64,000 bases of DNA from CALUOB01 sp944322305 (GTDB taxonomy: Bacteria > Actinomycetota > Coriobacteriia > Coriobacteriales > Coriobacteriaceae): the NCBI GenBank assembly GCA_963931605.1, contig OZ007031.1:1116001-1180000 (forward strand), read 5' to 3'. The notes below the pieces were generated by a model. The model searched no databases. It saw only the letters and a program-made list of their open reading frames with translations, and had not been told where the DNA came from. This document shows positions 1 to 6,939 of the stretch, in pieces. Made by a program: the position numbers and the translations under genes. Every line of letters starts with the position of its first letter. Position 1 is the stretch's first letter.

Positions 1-615
1 CGAGAGCGCGCCCTGCTCGAGCACCATGTACGAGAAGAACGCGGCGTCGTTCTCGCGGCACCAGGCCAAGATGCCCGAATCCTCCGACGAGCGGTTGATC
101 AGGCTGAAGTGGTTCTGCACCGCGCCCACGCGCAAGCCGTGCGCGCGCAAAATCTCGTCGGCCTGGCGGATCTCGGCGAGATTGTGGTTGGACACGACGA
201 TAACCGGCGCGTCGTCGCGACCCTCGAAGATGCGGGCGAGCTCCTCGGTGTAGCGCGGCGCTCCCACCGGGTTGTGGATCCAGTAGATGTCAAAGCGGTC
301 GAGCCCCATAAGCTCCAGCTGACGGGCGATCATATCGGCCACCGGCGTATCTGAATGCGGGTCAGCGCACTGCGGGGTGAACTTATCGGACACCAGGTAG
401 CTCTCACGCGGCAAGTCGGCGAGGAAACCGGCGAGCGTGCGCTCAGAGGTGCCCATGCCGTAGGCAAAGGCGGTGTCCCACAGGTTGAGGCCGTGGGCCC
501 GAGCCGCGTCGAAGACGGGGCGCACGTCGTCGGGCGCCAGGCCGCCGCCGAACGTGCCGTCGTTACCCCAGGCCCAGGCGCCAAGCGCCACGGAAGGATA
601 GGTGATCTCACTCAT
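1..615 (-). CDS. Aldo/keto reductase, C-terminus outside the window
   Basis: The first 205 residues of an NAD(P)H-dependent aldo/keto reductase are visible; the gene runs off the left edge, so the C-terminal cofactor-binding part is unseen. The catalytic tetrad of the family is present: D47 and Y52 in LWDTAFAYG, K78 in SDKF and H114 in WIHNP. The start is the ATG at 615, preceded by GGAGCG. Closest in style to the soluble oxidoreductases acting on aldehydes, ketones or sugars; the substrate cannot be told. Nothing suggests a broken gene apart from the window edge. Confidence 0.88.
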   Translation of the reverse strand, partial: MSEITYPSVALGAWAWGNDGTFGGGLAPDDVRPVFDAARAHGLNLWDTAFAYGMGTSERTLAGFLADLPRESYLVSDKFTPQCADPHSDTPVADMIARQLELMGLDRFDIYWIHNPVGAPRYTEELARIFEGRDDAPVIVVSNHNLAEIRQADEILRAHGLRVGAVQNHFSLINRSSEDSGILAWCRENDAAFFSYMVLEQGALS

Positions 616-706
616 AGCATCGCTCCATTCGGAATGAACGGAGAAACAACCTCCCCGCCCCGCTTGTATCGTGGAAGCAGCATGTGCGGCTGCCGCACGC
701 CCGTCC

Positions 707-1267
707 TTACGCCTCGGGCTGGTAGGCGTCCTTGAAGCTCAGGCAAGGGCCGAGCACCTTGCCCGTGGAGAGGTAGGAGTACGTGGGGAACTCAAAGAGC
801 ACGGGCGCGATCTTCTCGTAATCGGGCTTGCCGTCCTCGGTGAGCTTGTCCTCGTCCACGAGCGTCGAGGCGATCGAGCAGATGAAGTTGTCGAACGTTT
901 CGGTTTCGTACGTATCCTCAACGTTGCAGACAAGCGTGAGCGGGGCGTCCTGCGGCACCGGCGCACCGTTTGCGGCCGCCTCCCACGCGAACACACCGGA
1001 CTTGTCAACCTTCTTGCCGGAGTTGGCGCCCACGTAGGCCGCGCGCGGCAGCAGCGCCTCGTCCACCAGGCTCACCGTGAGCGCGCCCGTCTCGCGGATA
1101 CCTTGGTTGGTGAAGTGGCTCTTCATGCTGCTCACCATGATGCGGTCGTGTCCGATGATGCCCACGTGCGCCACCTCGAGCCAGGTAGGCTTGCCGTCAA
1201 CCATGGCGCCCACCAGCGTGGCGGGCAGCGGGTACAGCGCCAGCATCGAACCGAGATCCTTTTTCAT
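707..1267 (-). CDS. Flavin reductase family protein (FMN-binding split barrel)
   Basis: 186-residue single-domain protein of the flavin reductase/flavoredoxin type, which binds FMN in a split beta-barrel and passes electrons from NAD(P)H or a partner protein to flavin. The family pattern is visible: an N-terminal strand with PLPATLVG, a central VSLVDEALLPRAAYVG segment and a C-terminal substrate-loop region. A strong minus-strand promoter lies upstream (1359-1387). A second, more distant member of the family lies at 46526-47038. The physiological partner is not evident; a soluble cytoplasmic redox role is inferred. Confidence 0.85.
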   Translation of the reverse strand: MKKDLGSMLALYPLPATLVGAMVDGKPTWLEVAHVGIIGHDRIMVSSMKSHFTNQGIRETGALTVSLVDEALLPRAAYVGANSGKKVDKSGVFAWEAAANGAPVPQDAPLTLVCNVEDTYETETFDNFICSIASTLVDEDKLTEDGKPDYEKIAPVLFEFPTYSYLSTGKVLGPCLSFKDAYQPEA

Positions 1268-1628
1268 AGCCTGTTCCTCTCTTGCCGTGATGTCTTAAAC
1301 TGCGCCGTTCTGTAGCGTGTCTAACGGTTACGTAACAAATCGTTACTTACCGTCTTGTACTATAAGTGACGTATAGTAACTTGTAAAGTGTTTAGATTAC
1401 TTTTGTTGTTTATGACTCTTTTAGAAATGTGTTTGTAACTTATTTAGCATGCCCGCATGAGAAGGCATCCGCCGCTGAAAACACCTGCCGCGCTCCCTTT
1501 TGCTGCAGGTAGGCGGCCCTGCCTGCCGCCGGCCGACCTGGAGCGCCCAGGCGGCACGCATGTCTGCGCACACGGGGCGCCAGGACGCGTAAGATACGGA
1601 GTATGTGCACCCAAGGGAAGGACATACC
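1268..1628. other. Divergent intergenic region, unusually AT-rich
   Basis: 361 bp between two divergent genes. Its first half is much more AT-rich than its surroundings and holds the promoter and palindromes described separately. No further gene is visible. The promoter of the rightward PARG-like gene is not obvious; a Shine-Dalgarno sequence AAGGGAAGGA ends just before its ATG. Confidence 0.5.
1359..1387 (-). promoter_or_regulatory. Promoter with overlapping palindromic operator for the flavin reductase gene
   Basis: On the minus strand a TTTACA -35 (1387-1382) is followed by a 17-nt spacer and a TATAGT -10 (1364-1359), close to the sigma70/SigA consensus. The arms TACTATA and TATAGTA, 7 nt apart, form a perfect inverted repeat covering the spacer and -10, as expected of a repressor operator. 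A second palindrome, GTTACGTAAC, falls in the predicted 5' UTR near 1327. The repressor is unknown. Confidence 0.6.
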
Positions 1629-2558
1629 ATGGCACAGGGTACCGAGCGACGCGCCAACCCGCGCCGCGACGCGCGCAAGCAGGCGGCCGAGAAGCACGTG
1701 AAACAGGTAGCCGAGCGCTTCGGCAAGGAAATCGAACGCGCGGCGGCGGGCATGCGCCGCGTGGAGGGCGCGCCTGACGTTGCGCCGGCAGAGCCCTGCG
1801 TGCCCGCCGTTACCGTTACCGCCGAGGACAGCGTGGCCGCCATCCTCGCCAACGGGCGCGGCTACGCGCAGTTCTGCGACCTGGCGGTGCTCGACTTCGC
1901 CTCGTTCGTGAACCCCGGCGGCGGCTACATCCGTGGCGCCTGGGGCCAGGAGCAGGCCCTGTGCGCCGAGTCGTTCCTCTACAACGTGCTGGAGCAAGCC
2001 GGCGACTGGTATGCCGAGAACCGCCGCCGCAACATCAACTGCGAGCTGTACCGCGATCGCGCGCTCGTGGTGCCGGCCGTGCGCTTCGACCGCGACCGCA
2101 TGCACGCCTACGCCGACGTGGTGGTTGCCGCCGCGCCCAACGCCGCGCGCGCACGGCGCGACTACCACGTGAAGGACGACGCGCTCGCCGCCTCGCTCAA
2201 GAGCCGCGTCCGCTTCGCGCTGGCGCTTATCGACGAGCTGGGGCGCGAGAAGGCTGTGCTCGGCGCCTGGGGCTGCGGGGCCTTCGGGTGGGACGCCGAA
2301 GAAGTGGCAGCCGCTTTCCGCGAGGAGCTCGCCAGCGGCGCGCATGGCCTCAAGCAGGTGATCTTCGCCGTGCCCGAGACGCGCTACGACGAGAACCACG
2401 CCGTTTTCGCGCACGCCTTCTCGGCCTTCCCCGACGCGCCGGCCGAAAGCTACGCCGCCGTTGCGGCTGAGCGCAAAGCTGCGGCGCAGGCTGCCGAGCG
2501 CGCCCGCGAGGCCGAGGCCGCCGAAGAGGAAGACGACGACTGGCGCAAGTACCTGTAG
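1629..2558 (+). CDS. TIGR02452-type microbial PARG (macrodomain) family protein
   Basis: 309-residue protein resembling the microbial poly(ADP-ribose) glycohydrolase domain (TIGR02452/DUF2263), which hydrolyses ADP-ribose linkages. The signature GGG-X7-Q-E is seen as NPGGGYIRGAWGQEQ at residues 95-109. The last residue of the usual GGG-X6-8-QEE motif, normally the catalytic glutamate, is Gln109 here. The N-terminus (1-60) is basic and probably disordered, and the C-terminus ends in an acidic tail EEEDDDWRKYL. The start at 1629 follows AAGGGAAGGA; an earlier in-frame start at 1605 has no ribosome site. A terminator follows directly. Activity is uncertain because of the Gln. Confidence 0.78.
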   Translation: MAQGTERRANPRRDARKQAAEKHVKQVAERFGKEIERAAAGMRRVEGAPDVAPAEPCVPAVTVTAEDSVAAILANGRGYAQFCDLAVLDFASFVNPGGGYIRGAWGQEQALCAESFLYNVLEQAGDWYAENRRRNINCELYRDRALVVPAVRFDRDRMHAYADVVVAAAPNAARARRDYHVKDDALAASLKSRVRFALALIDELGREKAVLGAWGCGAFGWDAEEVAAAFREELASGAHGLKQVIFAVPETRYDENHAVFAHAFSAFPDAPAESYAAVAAERKAAAQAAERAREAEAAEEEDDDWRKYL

Positions 2559-2594
2559 GCGCCGGCGATAAACGCAGACGCTGGCGATAAACGC

Positions 2595-2654
2595 AAAAAG
2601 GGGCCGGGCCCGGACCGTCGAAGCGTCGACGGAGCCGGACCCGGCCCCTTTTTT
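2595..2654. terminator. Bidirectional intrinsic terminator
   Basis: A long GC-rich hairpin (AAAAAGGGGCCGGG on the left, mirrored by CCCGGCCCCTTTTTT on the right) flanked by A and T runs sits between the convergent PARG-like and cysteine-rich genes, so it can end transcription from both sides. Confidence 0.85.
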
Positions 2655-2736
2655 GCTGGCGAGCGCGCGTTGGAGCCCCTGCTGCCGCAGCGCGCCTCGC
2701 GTATCGGAGCGCCCTGTCGCCGGGGCGCCGCGCCTG

Positions 2737-2994
2737 CTACTCGGTGTGCGGGGCGAGCGAGCCGACGCGGTCGAGTTGCCGCATCAGGTAGTCGTAGTTC
2801 TCGACCCGGTGCGGCAGGGTGCAGTCGCTGCAGTCCTTCACGCCCGCCACGTACGTGAAGTTCCCGCCGCACGTGTCGCCCAAGGCGTAGAGCGGGCAGA
2901 AGCAGAACAGGCAGTTGAGCTTCTCGGGCTCCATCTTGTGGCACGGGTAGTACTCGCACGCCGAGTGGTTGAAGAACCGGTAGTTCTCGGACAT
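2737..2994 (-). CDS. Cysteine-rich small domain protein (PF04071-like)
   Basis: 85-residue protein with eight cysteines (13, 18, 28, 31, 33, 42, 55, 58), including a CLFCFC cluster and a final CSDC pair, typical of the small cysteine-rich domain thought to bind metal. Members often sit near cobalamin or corrinoid genes, but none is seen here. The N-terminal pattern ENYRFFNHSACEYYPCHK is characteristic of the family. Its molecular role is unknown. It shares a terminator region with the convergent upstream gene. Confidence 0.8.
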   Translation of the reverse strand: MSENYRFFNHSACEYYPCHKMEPEKLNCLFCFCPLYALGDTCGGNFTYVAGVKDCSDCTLPHRVENYDYLMRQLDRVGSLAPHTE

Positions 2995-3068
2995 GCCCCA
3001 CCCCTCCTCTCAATGACGCGCCCCGGCCTCAAAGCCGAGGCGCGCTTGCGTTTGGTAACGCCTGCCGC

Positions 3069-3809
3069 TTAGACCGTCATGCCGCCGTCGACCGAGAGGA
3101 CCTCGCCCGTCACGTAGCTGGCAAGGTCGCTCGCCAAGAACACGAAGGCGTTGGCCACGTCGCGCGGCTGGCCCACGCGCTTCATGGGGATGGCGTCGGC
3201 GATGGGCTTGATCATCTCCTCGGGCAGCGCGGCCACCATGTCTGTGGCCGTGACGCCCGGGGCCACCGCGTTCACGCGGATGCCGCGCGGACCGAGCTCG
3301 CGCGCGAGCGAGACGGTGATGCCGTTGACGGCGAACTTGCTCATGGGGTAGCCCACGCCGGACGGCTGGCCCATCTTGCTCACCATGGAGCTGGTGTTGA
3401 TGATCACACCGCCCTCGCCCAGCACGCGCGCGGCCGCCTGGCAGCCGTTGAGCACGCTCTTCACGTTGAGCGAGATGATCTTGTCGAACTCCTCGGGCGT
3501 GTAGTCGTCAAGCGGCGTGGACTGCGAGATGCCCGCGTTGTTGCACACGATGTCCAAGCCGCCGAAGCGCTCGGCCACCTCGCGCAGCGCCTGCTCGAAC
3601 GCGGCCTCATCGGCCAGGTTGGGGGCGAGCCCCATCACGGGCGCGTCGGGGTTCTCGGCGAGGATCTTGTCTACCGCCTGCTGCGCCGTCTCGGGGCGGC
3701 TGCCGCACAGGGCAACGTTGGCGCCCTCCTCCAGGAAGCGCTGGACGATGGCGAAGCCGATGCCGCGGGTACCTCCGGTGACGACGGCGGTCTTTCCTTC
3801 GAGAAGCAT
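3069..3809 (-). CDS. Short-chain dehydrogenase/reductase (FabG/BaiA-like)
   Basis: 246-residue classical SDR. The cofactor motif TGGTRGIG lies at the N-terminus, NNAG in the middle, and the catalytic Ser (NTSSM), Tyr and Lys (YPMSK) follow in the usual order. The C-terminus FLASDLASYVTGEVLSVDGG is typical of 3-oxoacyl-ACP reductases. GGTRGIGFA, GVGYP-SK and IPMKR also recall BaiA-type 3-alpha-hydroxysteroid dehydrogenases of gut clostridia, so a steroid or bile-acid substrate is possible but unproven. The start at 3809 follows GGAAAGGAG; longer upstream extensions lack a ribosome site. Monocistronic by spacing. Confidence 0.85.
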   Translation of the reverse strand: MLLEGKTAVVTGGTRGIGFAIVQRFLEEGANVALCGSRPETAQQAVDKILAENPDAPVMGLAPNLADEAAFEQALREVAERFGGLDIVCNNAGISQSTPLDDYTPEEFDKIISLNVKSVLNGCQAAARVLGEGGVIINTSSMVSKMGQPSGVGYPMSKFAVNGITVSLARELGPRGIRVNAVAPGVTATDMVAALPEEMIKPIADAIPMKRVGQPRDVANAFVFLASDLASYVTGEVLSVDGGMTV

Positions 3810-4162
3810 ACGGACTCCTTTCCGGGCTCGGCGCGCGCCGACCCTAGGTTTGCTGCTTCTCCGTACATACCCCCATCGGCACCGTCCCATGCCGCGCAAT
3901 ACGAAACTTGCAAGCAAACATTTTGCGACGGGACGGGCGCGGGCGCAGCGGGGCAGGCGCGGGCGGCAGACGGGCGCGGCAGGGTAAGGGGCAGGTACGG
4001 GCGGGCGCGGCGGCACGGGCGGACGCAGGCTTGGGCGGCCGCCGCGGCGTGTTGTCCCCGCGCCGGCGCCGATGTGCTATACTGCACCTGCCGGCCGAGC
4101 GGGGCACCGGGCTCCGCAGCGCGTGTGGCGGCGCCGTCGGATCGGCGGAAAGGAGCGCGACC
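3810..4162. other. GC-rich intergenic region between divergent SDR and ABC-F genes
   Basis: No gene is visible. The stretch 3925-4050 is built of purine-rich GGGCGCGG-like words. A TATACT -10-like element at about 4077-4082, preceded by TGTGC, could start the ABC-F transcript; its -35 is not convincing. From there a 5' leader of about 130 nt would reach the ABC-F start codon. Confidence 0.4.
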
Positions 4163-4221
4163 GTGCGCATTCGCTAACCACATCCCTTTTGCACGCACCA
4201 CAACCAGGGAGGTTAGCCATG
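4150..4221 (+). promoter_or_regulatory. Candidate translational-attenuation leader with a micro-ORF
   Basis: A strong Shine-Dalgarno GGAAAGGAG precedes GTG-CGC-ATT-CGC-TAA (4163-4177), a possible four-residue leader peptide MRIR. Its end, GCTAACC (4173-4179), is exactly complementary to GGTTAGC (4211-4217), which overlaps the 3' end of the ABC-F Shine-Dalgarno GGGAGG and abuts the ABC-F ATG at 4219. The 7-bp stem would hide the downstream ribosome site until a ribosome paused on the leader opens it. This is the known logic of drug-inducible resistance leaders, but the case here is inference. Confidence 0.4.
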
Positions 4222-5694
4222 CAGCTTGCGCTTTCGCGCGTCACCTACGCGTACCCTTCAGCCGCCGCGCCCATCATCAACAACCTATCCCTCGCCCTCC
4301 CCGCAGGCTGGACCGCCCTTTTGGGCAACAACGGCTGCGGCAAGACCACGCTCGCCAAGATCGCCTGCGGGCTTATCGAACCCGACGCCGGCTCGGTCAC
4401 CCGCGGCCCGGTGTGCGCCTACTGCGCCCAAGAGACCGCCGAGGAGCCCGAGAACCTCTACGACTTCGCCGCGAGCTACGACCGCGCGGCGCGCGAGCTG
4501 CGGGAGATCTTCTCGCTTGCCGACGACATGCCCTGGCGCTACGGAGAGCTCTCCTGCGGCGAGCAGAAGAAGCTCCAGGTTGCCTGCGCGCTGTGGCGTC
4601 AGCCCGACGTGCTCGCCTTGGACGAGCCCACCAACCACATCGACCGCGACGCGCGCGGCGAGCTGGCCCGCGCGCTGAGACGCTTCCGCGGCGTCGGCAT
4701 CCTGGTGAGCCACGACCGCGAGCTCATAGACGCCGTGGCGAGCCGCTGCGCCTCCTTCGAGGCGGGGACGGTCACCGTGCGGCCGGGCGGTTACACCCAG
4801 GCGCACGCCCAAGCCGAGCTCGAGCGGGGCACGGCCGTACGCGAGCGCGCCGCAGCCAAAAGCGACCTGGCACGCCTTGCGGCCGAGAAGGACCGACGCG
4901 CCCACGAGGCGGCCCGTGCCGACGCGCGCCGCAGCAAGCGGCACCTCGATCCCAAGGACAAGTCGGCCAAGGCCAAGATAGACCTGGCGATCTTCTCGGG
5001 ACAGGACGGGGCACGCGGACGCCTGTCCGCCCAGATGGACGCGCAGGTGAGCGCGGCGCGCGAGCGCCTTGCCGCCGCCTTCGTGCCCAAGCGCTACGAC
5101 GGCGACCTGTGGATCGACGCTACACCCTCCCCGCGCAAGACGCTGGTGCGCATCCCCGCCGCGCGCATCCCCTGCGGAGAAGGCGAGCTTGCGATCCCCG
5201 AGCTCTTCGTGGGCAACACCGACCACATAGGCATCTCGGGCCCCAACGGCGCAGGCAAATCCACGCTGCTCGCGCATATCGCGGAGCTTGTCGATCCCGC
5301 GCTTTCCGCGCTCACCGTGCCGCAGGAGGTTGGCAAGGCCGAAGCCGCGACGCTTGTTGCGAGCGTGCGCGGGCTGACAAACGCCGAGCGGGGACGCGTG
5401 CTCTCGTGCGTGGCGCAGCTCAACTCCGACCCCGATCGCATCCTGGAGGGCGACCGCACAAGCCCTGGCGAGCTGCGCAAGCTCATGCTCGCCGCCGGCA
5501 TCCCCCGCCACCCGGTGCTCATCGTTATGGACGAACCCACCAACCACCTCGACCTGCACTCGACGCAGGCGCTCGAACGCGCGCTGGCCGCCTATCCCGG
5601 CGCGCTCATCCTGGTGAGCCACGACGAGGCGTTCTTGTCCGCCGCAACCACGCGCCGCTGGGACGTGCGCGGCGGGCAGGTGCGGGAGCGGTAG
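4219..5694 (+). CDS. ABC-F family ATPase (two fused ATP-binding domains)
   Basis: 491-residue soluble protein with two ABC domains and no membrane segments. Domain 1 has Walker A GNNGCGKTT (36-44), signature LSCGEQKK and Walker B LALDEPTNHID. Domain 2 has GPNGAGKST, a degenerate signature SPGELRKL and LIVMDEPTNHLD. A charged, Lys/Arg/Ala-rich linker lies between. ABC-F proteins bind the ribosomal E site; some relieve stalls and some protect against antibiotics. The length matches the Msr/Vga/Lsa resistance class, but the linker alone cannot decide this. The start at 4219 follows AGGGAGG. A short leader with possible attenuation precedes it. Confidence 0.85.
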   Translation: MQLALSRVTYAYPSAAAPIINNLSLALPAGWTALLGNNGCGKTTLAKIACGLIEPDAGSVTRGPVCAYCAQETAEEPENLYDFAASYDRAARELREIFSLADDMPWRYGELSCGEQKKLQVACALWRQPDVLALDEPTNHIDRDARGELARALRRFRGVGILVSHDRELIDAVASRCASFEAGTVTVRPGGYTQAHAQAELERGTAVRERAAAKSDLARLAAEKDRRAHEAARADARRSKRHLDPKDKSAKAKIDLAIFSGQDGARGRLSAQMDAQVSAARERLAAAFVPKRYDGDLWIDATPSPRKTLVRIPAARIPCGEGELAIPELFVGNTDHIGISGPNGAGKSTLLAHIAELVDPALSALTVPQEVGKAEAATLVASVRGLTNAERGRVLSCVAQLNSDPDRILEGDRTSPGELRKLMLAAGIPRHPVLIVMDEPTNHLDLHSTQALERALAAYPGALILVSHDEAFLSAATTRRWDVRGGQVRER

Positions 5695-6320
5695 CGGCGG
5701 CCGGTGCGTGGGGCGATCTTGCGCGCCATTCTCGCGGGCAACCGCAGACATGCACACTGCGCACAGCCCTTGCATAGCGTTTCCGCGGGCGACCTAACGG
5801 TCGGCGCGCCGCAGGCAATCCCTGCGCAACGTTTTTGCGAGCAACGCAGCGGCCAGTGAGCTACACGACGACAAAAGGGCGACCAACCGCGAGCGGCGCG
5901 CCCGGTTGGTCGCCCTTTCGACATGAGAAAAGCGGTTGGTCGCCCAAACGTCACGCAAATCGCTTGAAATCGGGATTTGGCTGACGCATCAACGACCAAC
6001 CGCTCCTTAGCTGTCGCAATAGCGTTTAACGCAACCCTTGCCCGACAAATTCACGGGCAACCAGCAGCGCAAGGAACCTTAGATGCCGCTTCCGCGGGCA
6101 ACTCTCGCCGCGCGCCACCCTTACATGACGTTTCCGCGGGTAAGCCAGCGCACGCGGGCACACGTCCGGTCTTTACGCGACACTTCTGCGGGCAACCTGC
6201 CGACCGCGTGGGGTACGCGGGCCTTGCACGACGATTCCGCGGGCAACTCGGCGCTCGCACGAGCCGCGCGAGGACGAAAGGGCAAAGCAGCGCCAAACGG
6301 CGACCGTGTGCCCGACGCGC
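5695..6320. repeat. Degenerate intergenic repeat array 1 (GCGGGCAAC/GCGACCAAC family)
   Basis: No gene is visible in 626 bp. Imperfect units end in GCGGGCAAC, GCGGGCGAC or GCGACCAAC, starting at about 5734, 5785, 5837, 5879, 6053, 6094, 6136, 6188 and 6239. Where continuous, the spacing is 41-42 or 51-52 bp. The upstream part of several units reads like TTACATGACGTTTCC. A hairpin formed by GGGCGACCAACC and GGTTGGTCGCCC lies at 5877-5914, and a second inverted copy GGTTGGTCGC lies 30 bp further on, at 5934. Related arrays occur near 33.6, 35.3 and 55.5 kb. Confidence 0.65.
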
Positions 6321-6929
6321 TCACTCCGCGGGCGCGGGCTCCTTGCCGAAGATCTCGTCGAGCATGGCCTCGATGAAGGCGGCCACCGTCTTCTCGAGCG
6401 CCTCGACATAGAGAAAGCGCCGGTTGAGCAGCGCGAAGGCAAGCGCCATCTGCAGGTTGAGAACCACGCGCACGTCAGCCCCGGGTCGCGCAGCCGCCGC
6501 CTCTTCCACAAGCCAGCGCATGAGGCGGTCGTCCGCCGCAGGGTCAAAACACCGCTCGGGCGGCAGGCTCTTCACCAGGCACGTGTAGTCGTCGGCGGTG
6601 GCGATGCGGAAGATGTTGCGGTCGGTGCACCACATCTCAACCAGCCACGCGCGCACCTCCGCACGCCCCACGCGCGCGCCGCCGCGCTCTTGCCGCACGC
6701 GCTCGAGCCGGTCGACCGCGCGCTGGCGGTTCTCCATGAGCAGGGCGTACACAAACGCGCCCTTTGACGGGAAGAAGCTGTAAAACGTGCCCTTGGCGAT
6801 ACCCACCGCCTGCGCCACGCACTCAACGCGCAGCGAGCGCACGCCCTCGCGCGCCAGCAGGTCCCAGCCCGCGTCGATCATGCCACGGTACAGCTCGTCT
6901 TTGTTCTCCTGCGTGAAGATGGCAGGCAT
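6321..6929 (-). CDS. TetR family transcriptional regulator
   Basis: 202-residue regulator. The N-terminal helix-turn-helix is clear (AQAVGIAKGTFYSFFPSKGAFVYALL, described here in parts: AQAVGIAKGTFY then FFPSKGAF), followed by a helical ligand-binding domain without a recognisable ligand signature. It lies 10 bp downstream of the MFS transporter on the same strand, so the two are probably co-transcribed and the regulator likely controls the pump and itself. The start at 6929 is preceded by GGGGGGTGG; a GTG at 6935 is possible. Confidence 0.85.
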   Translation of the reverse strand: MPAIFTQENKDELYRGMIDAGWDLLAREGVRSLRVECVAQAVGIAKGTFYSFFPSKGAFVYALLMENRQRAVDRLERVRQERGGARVGRAEVRAWLVEMWCTDRNIFRIATADDYTCLVKSLPPERCFDPAADDRLMRWLVEEAAAARPGADVRVVLNLQMALAFALLNRRFLYVEALEKTVAAFIEAMLDEIFGKEPAPAE

Positions 6930-6939
6930 GGCCACCCCC

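Noticed and set aside
1440..2414. Long minus-strand frame opposite the PARG-like gene
   Set aside because: It is antisense to a clear family member and has no ribosome site or recognisable domain; high GC makes such frames common.
5695..6320. Protein gene in the first repeat array
   Set aside because: The open frames are short, lack ribosome sites and follow the repeat words.
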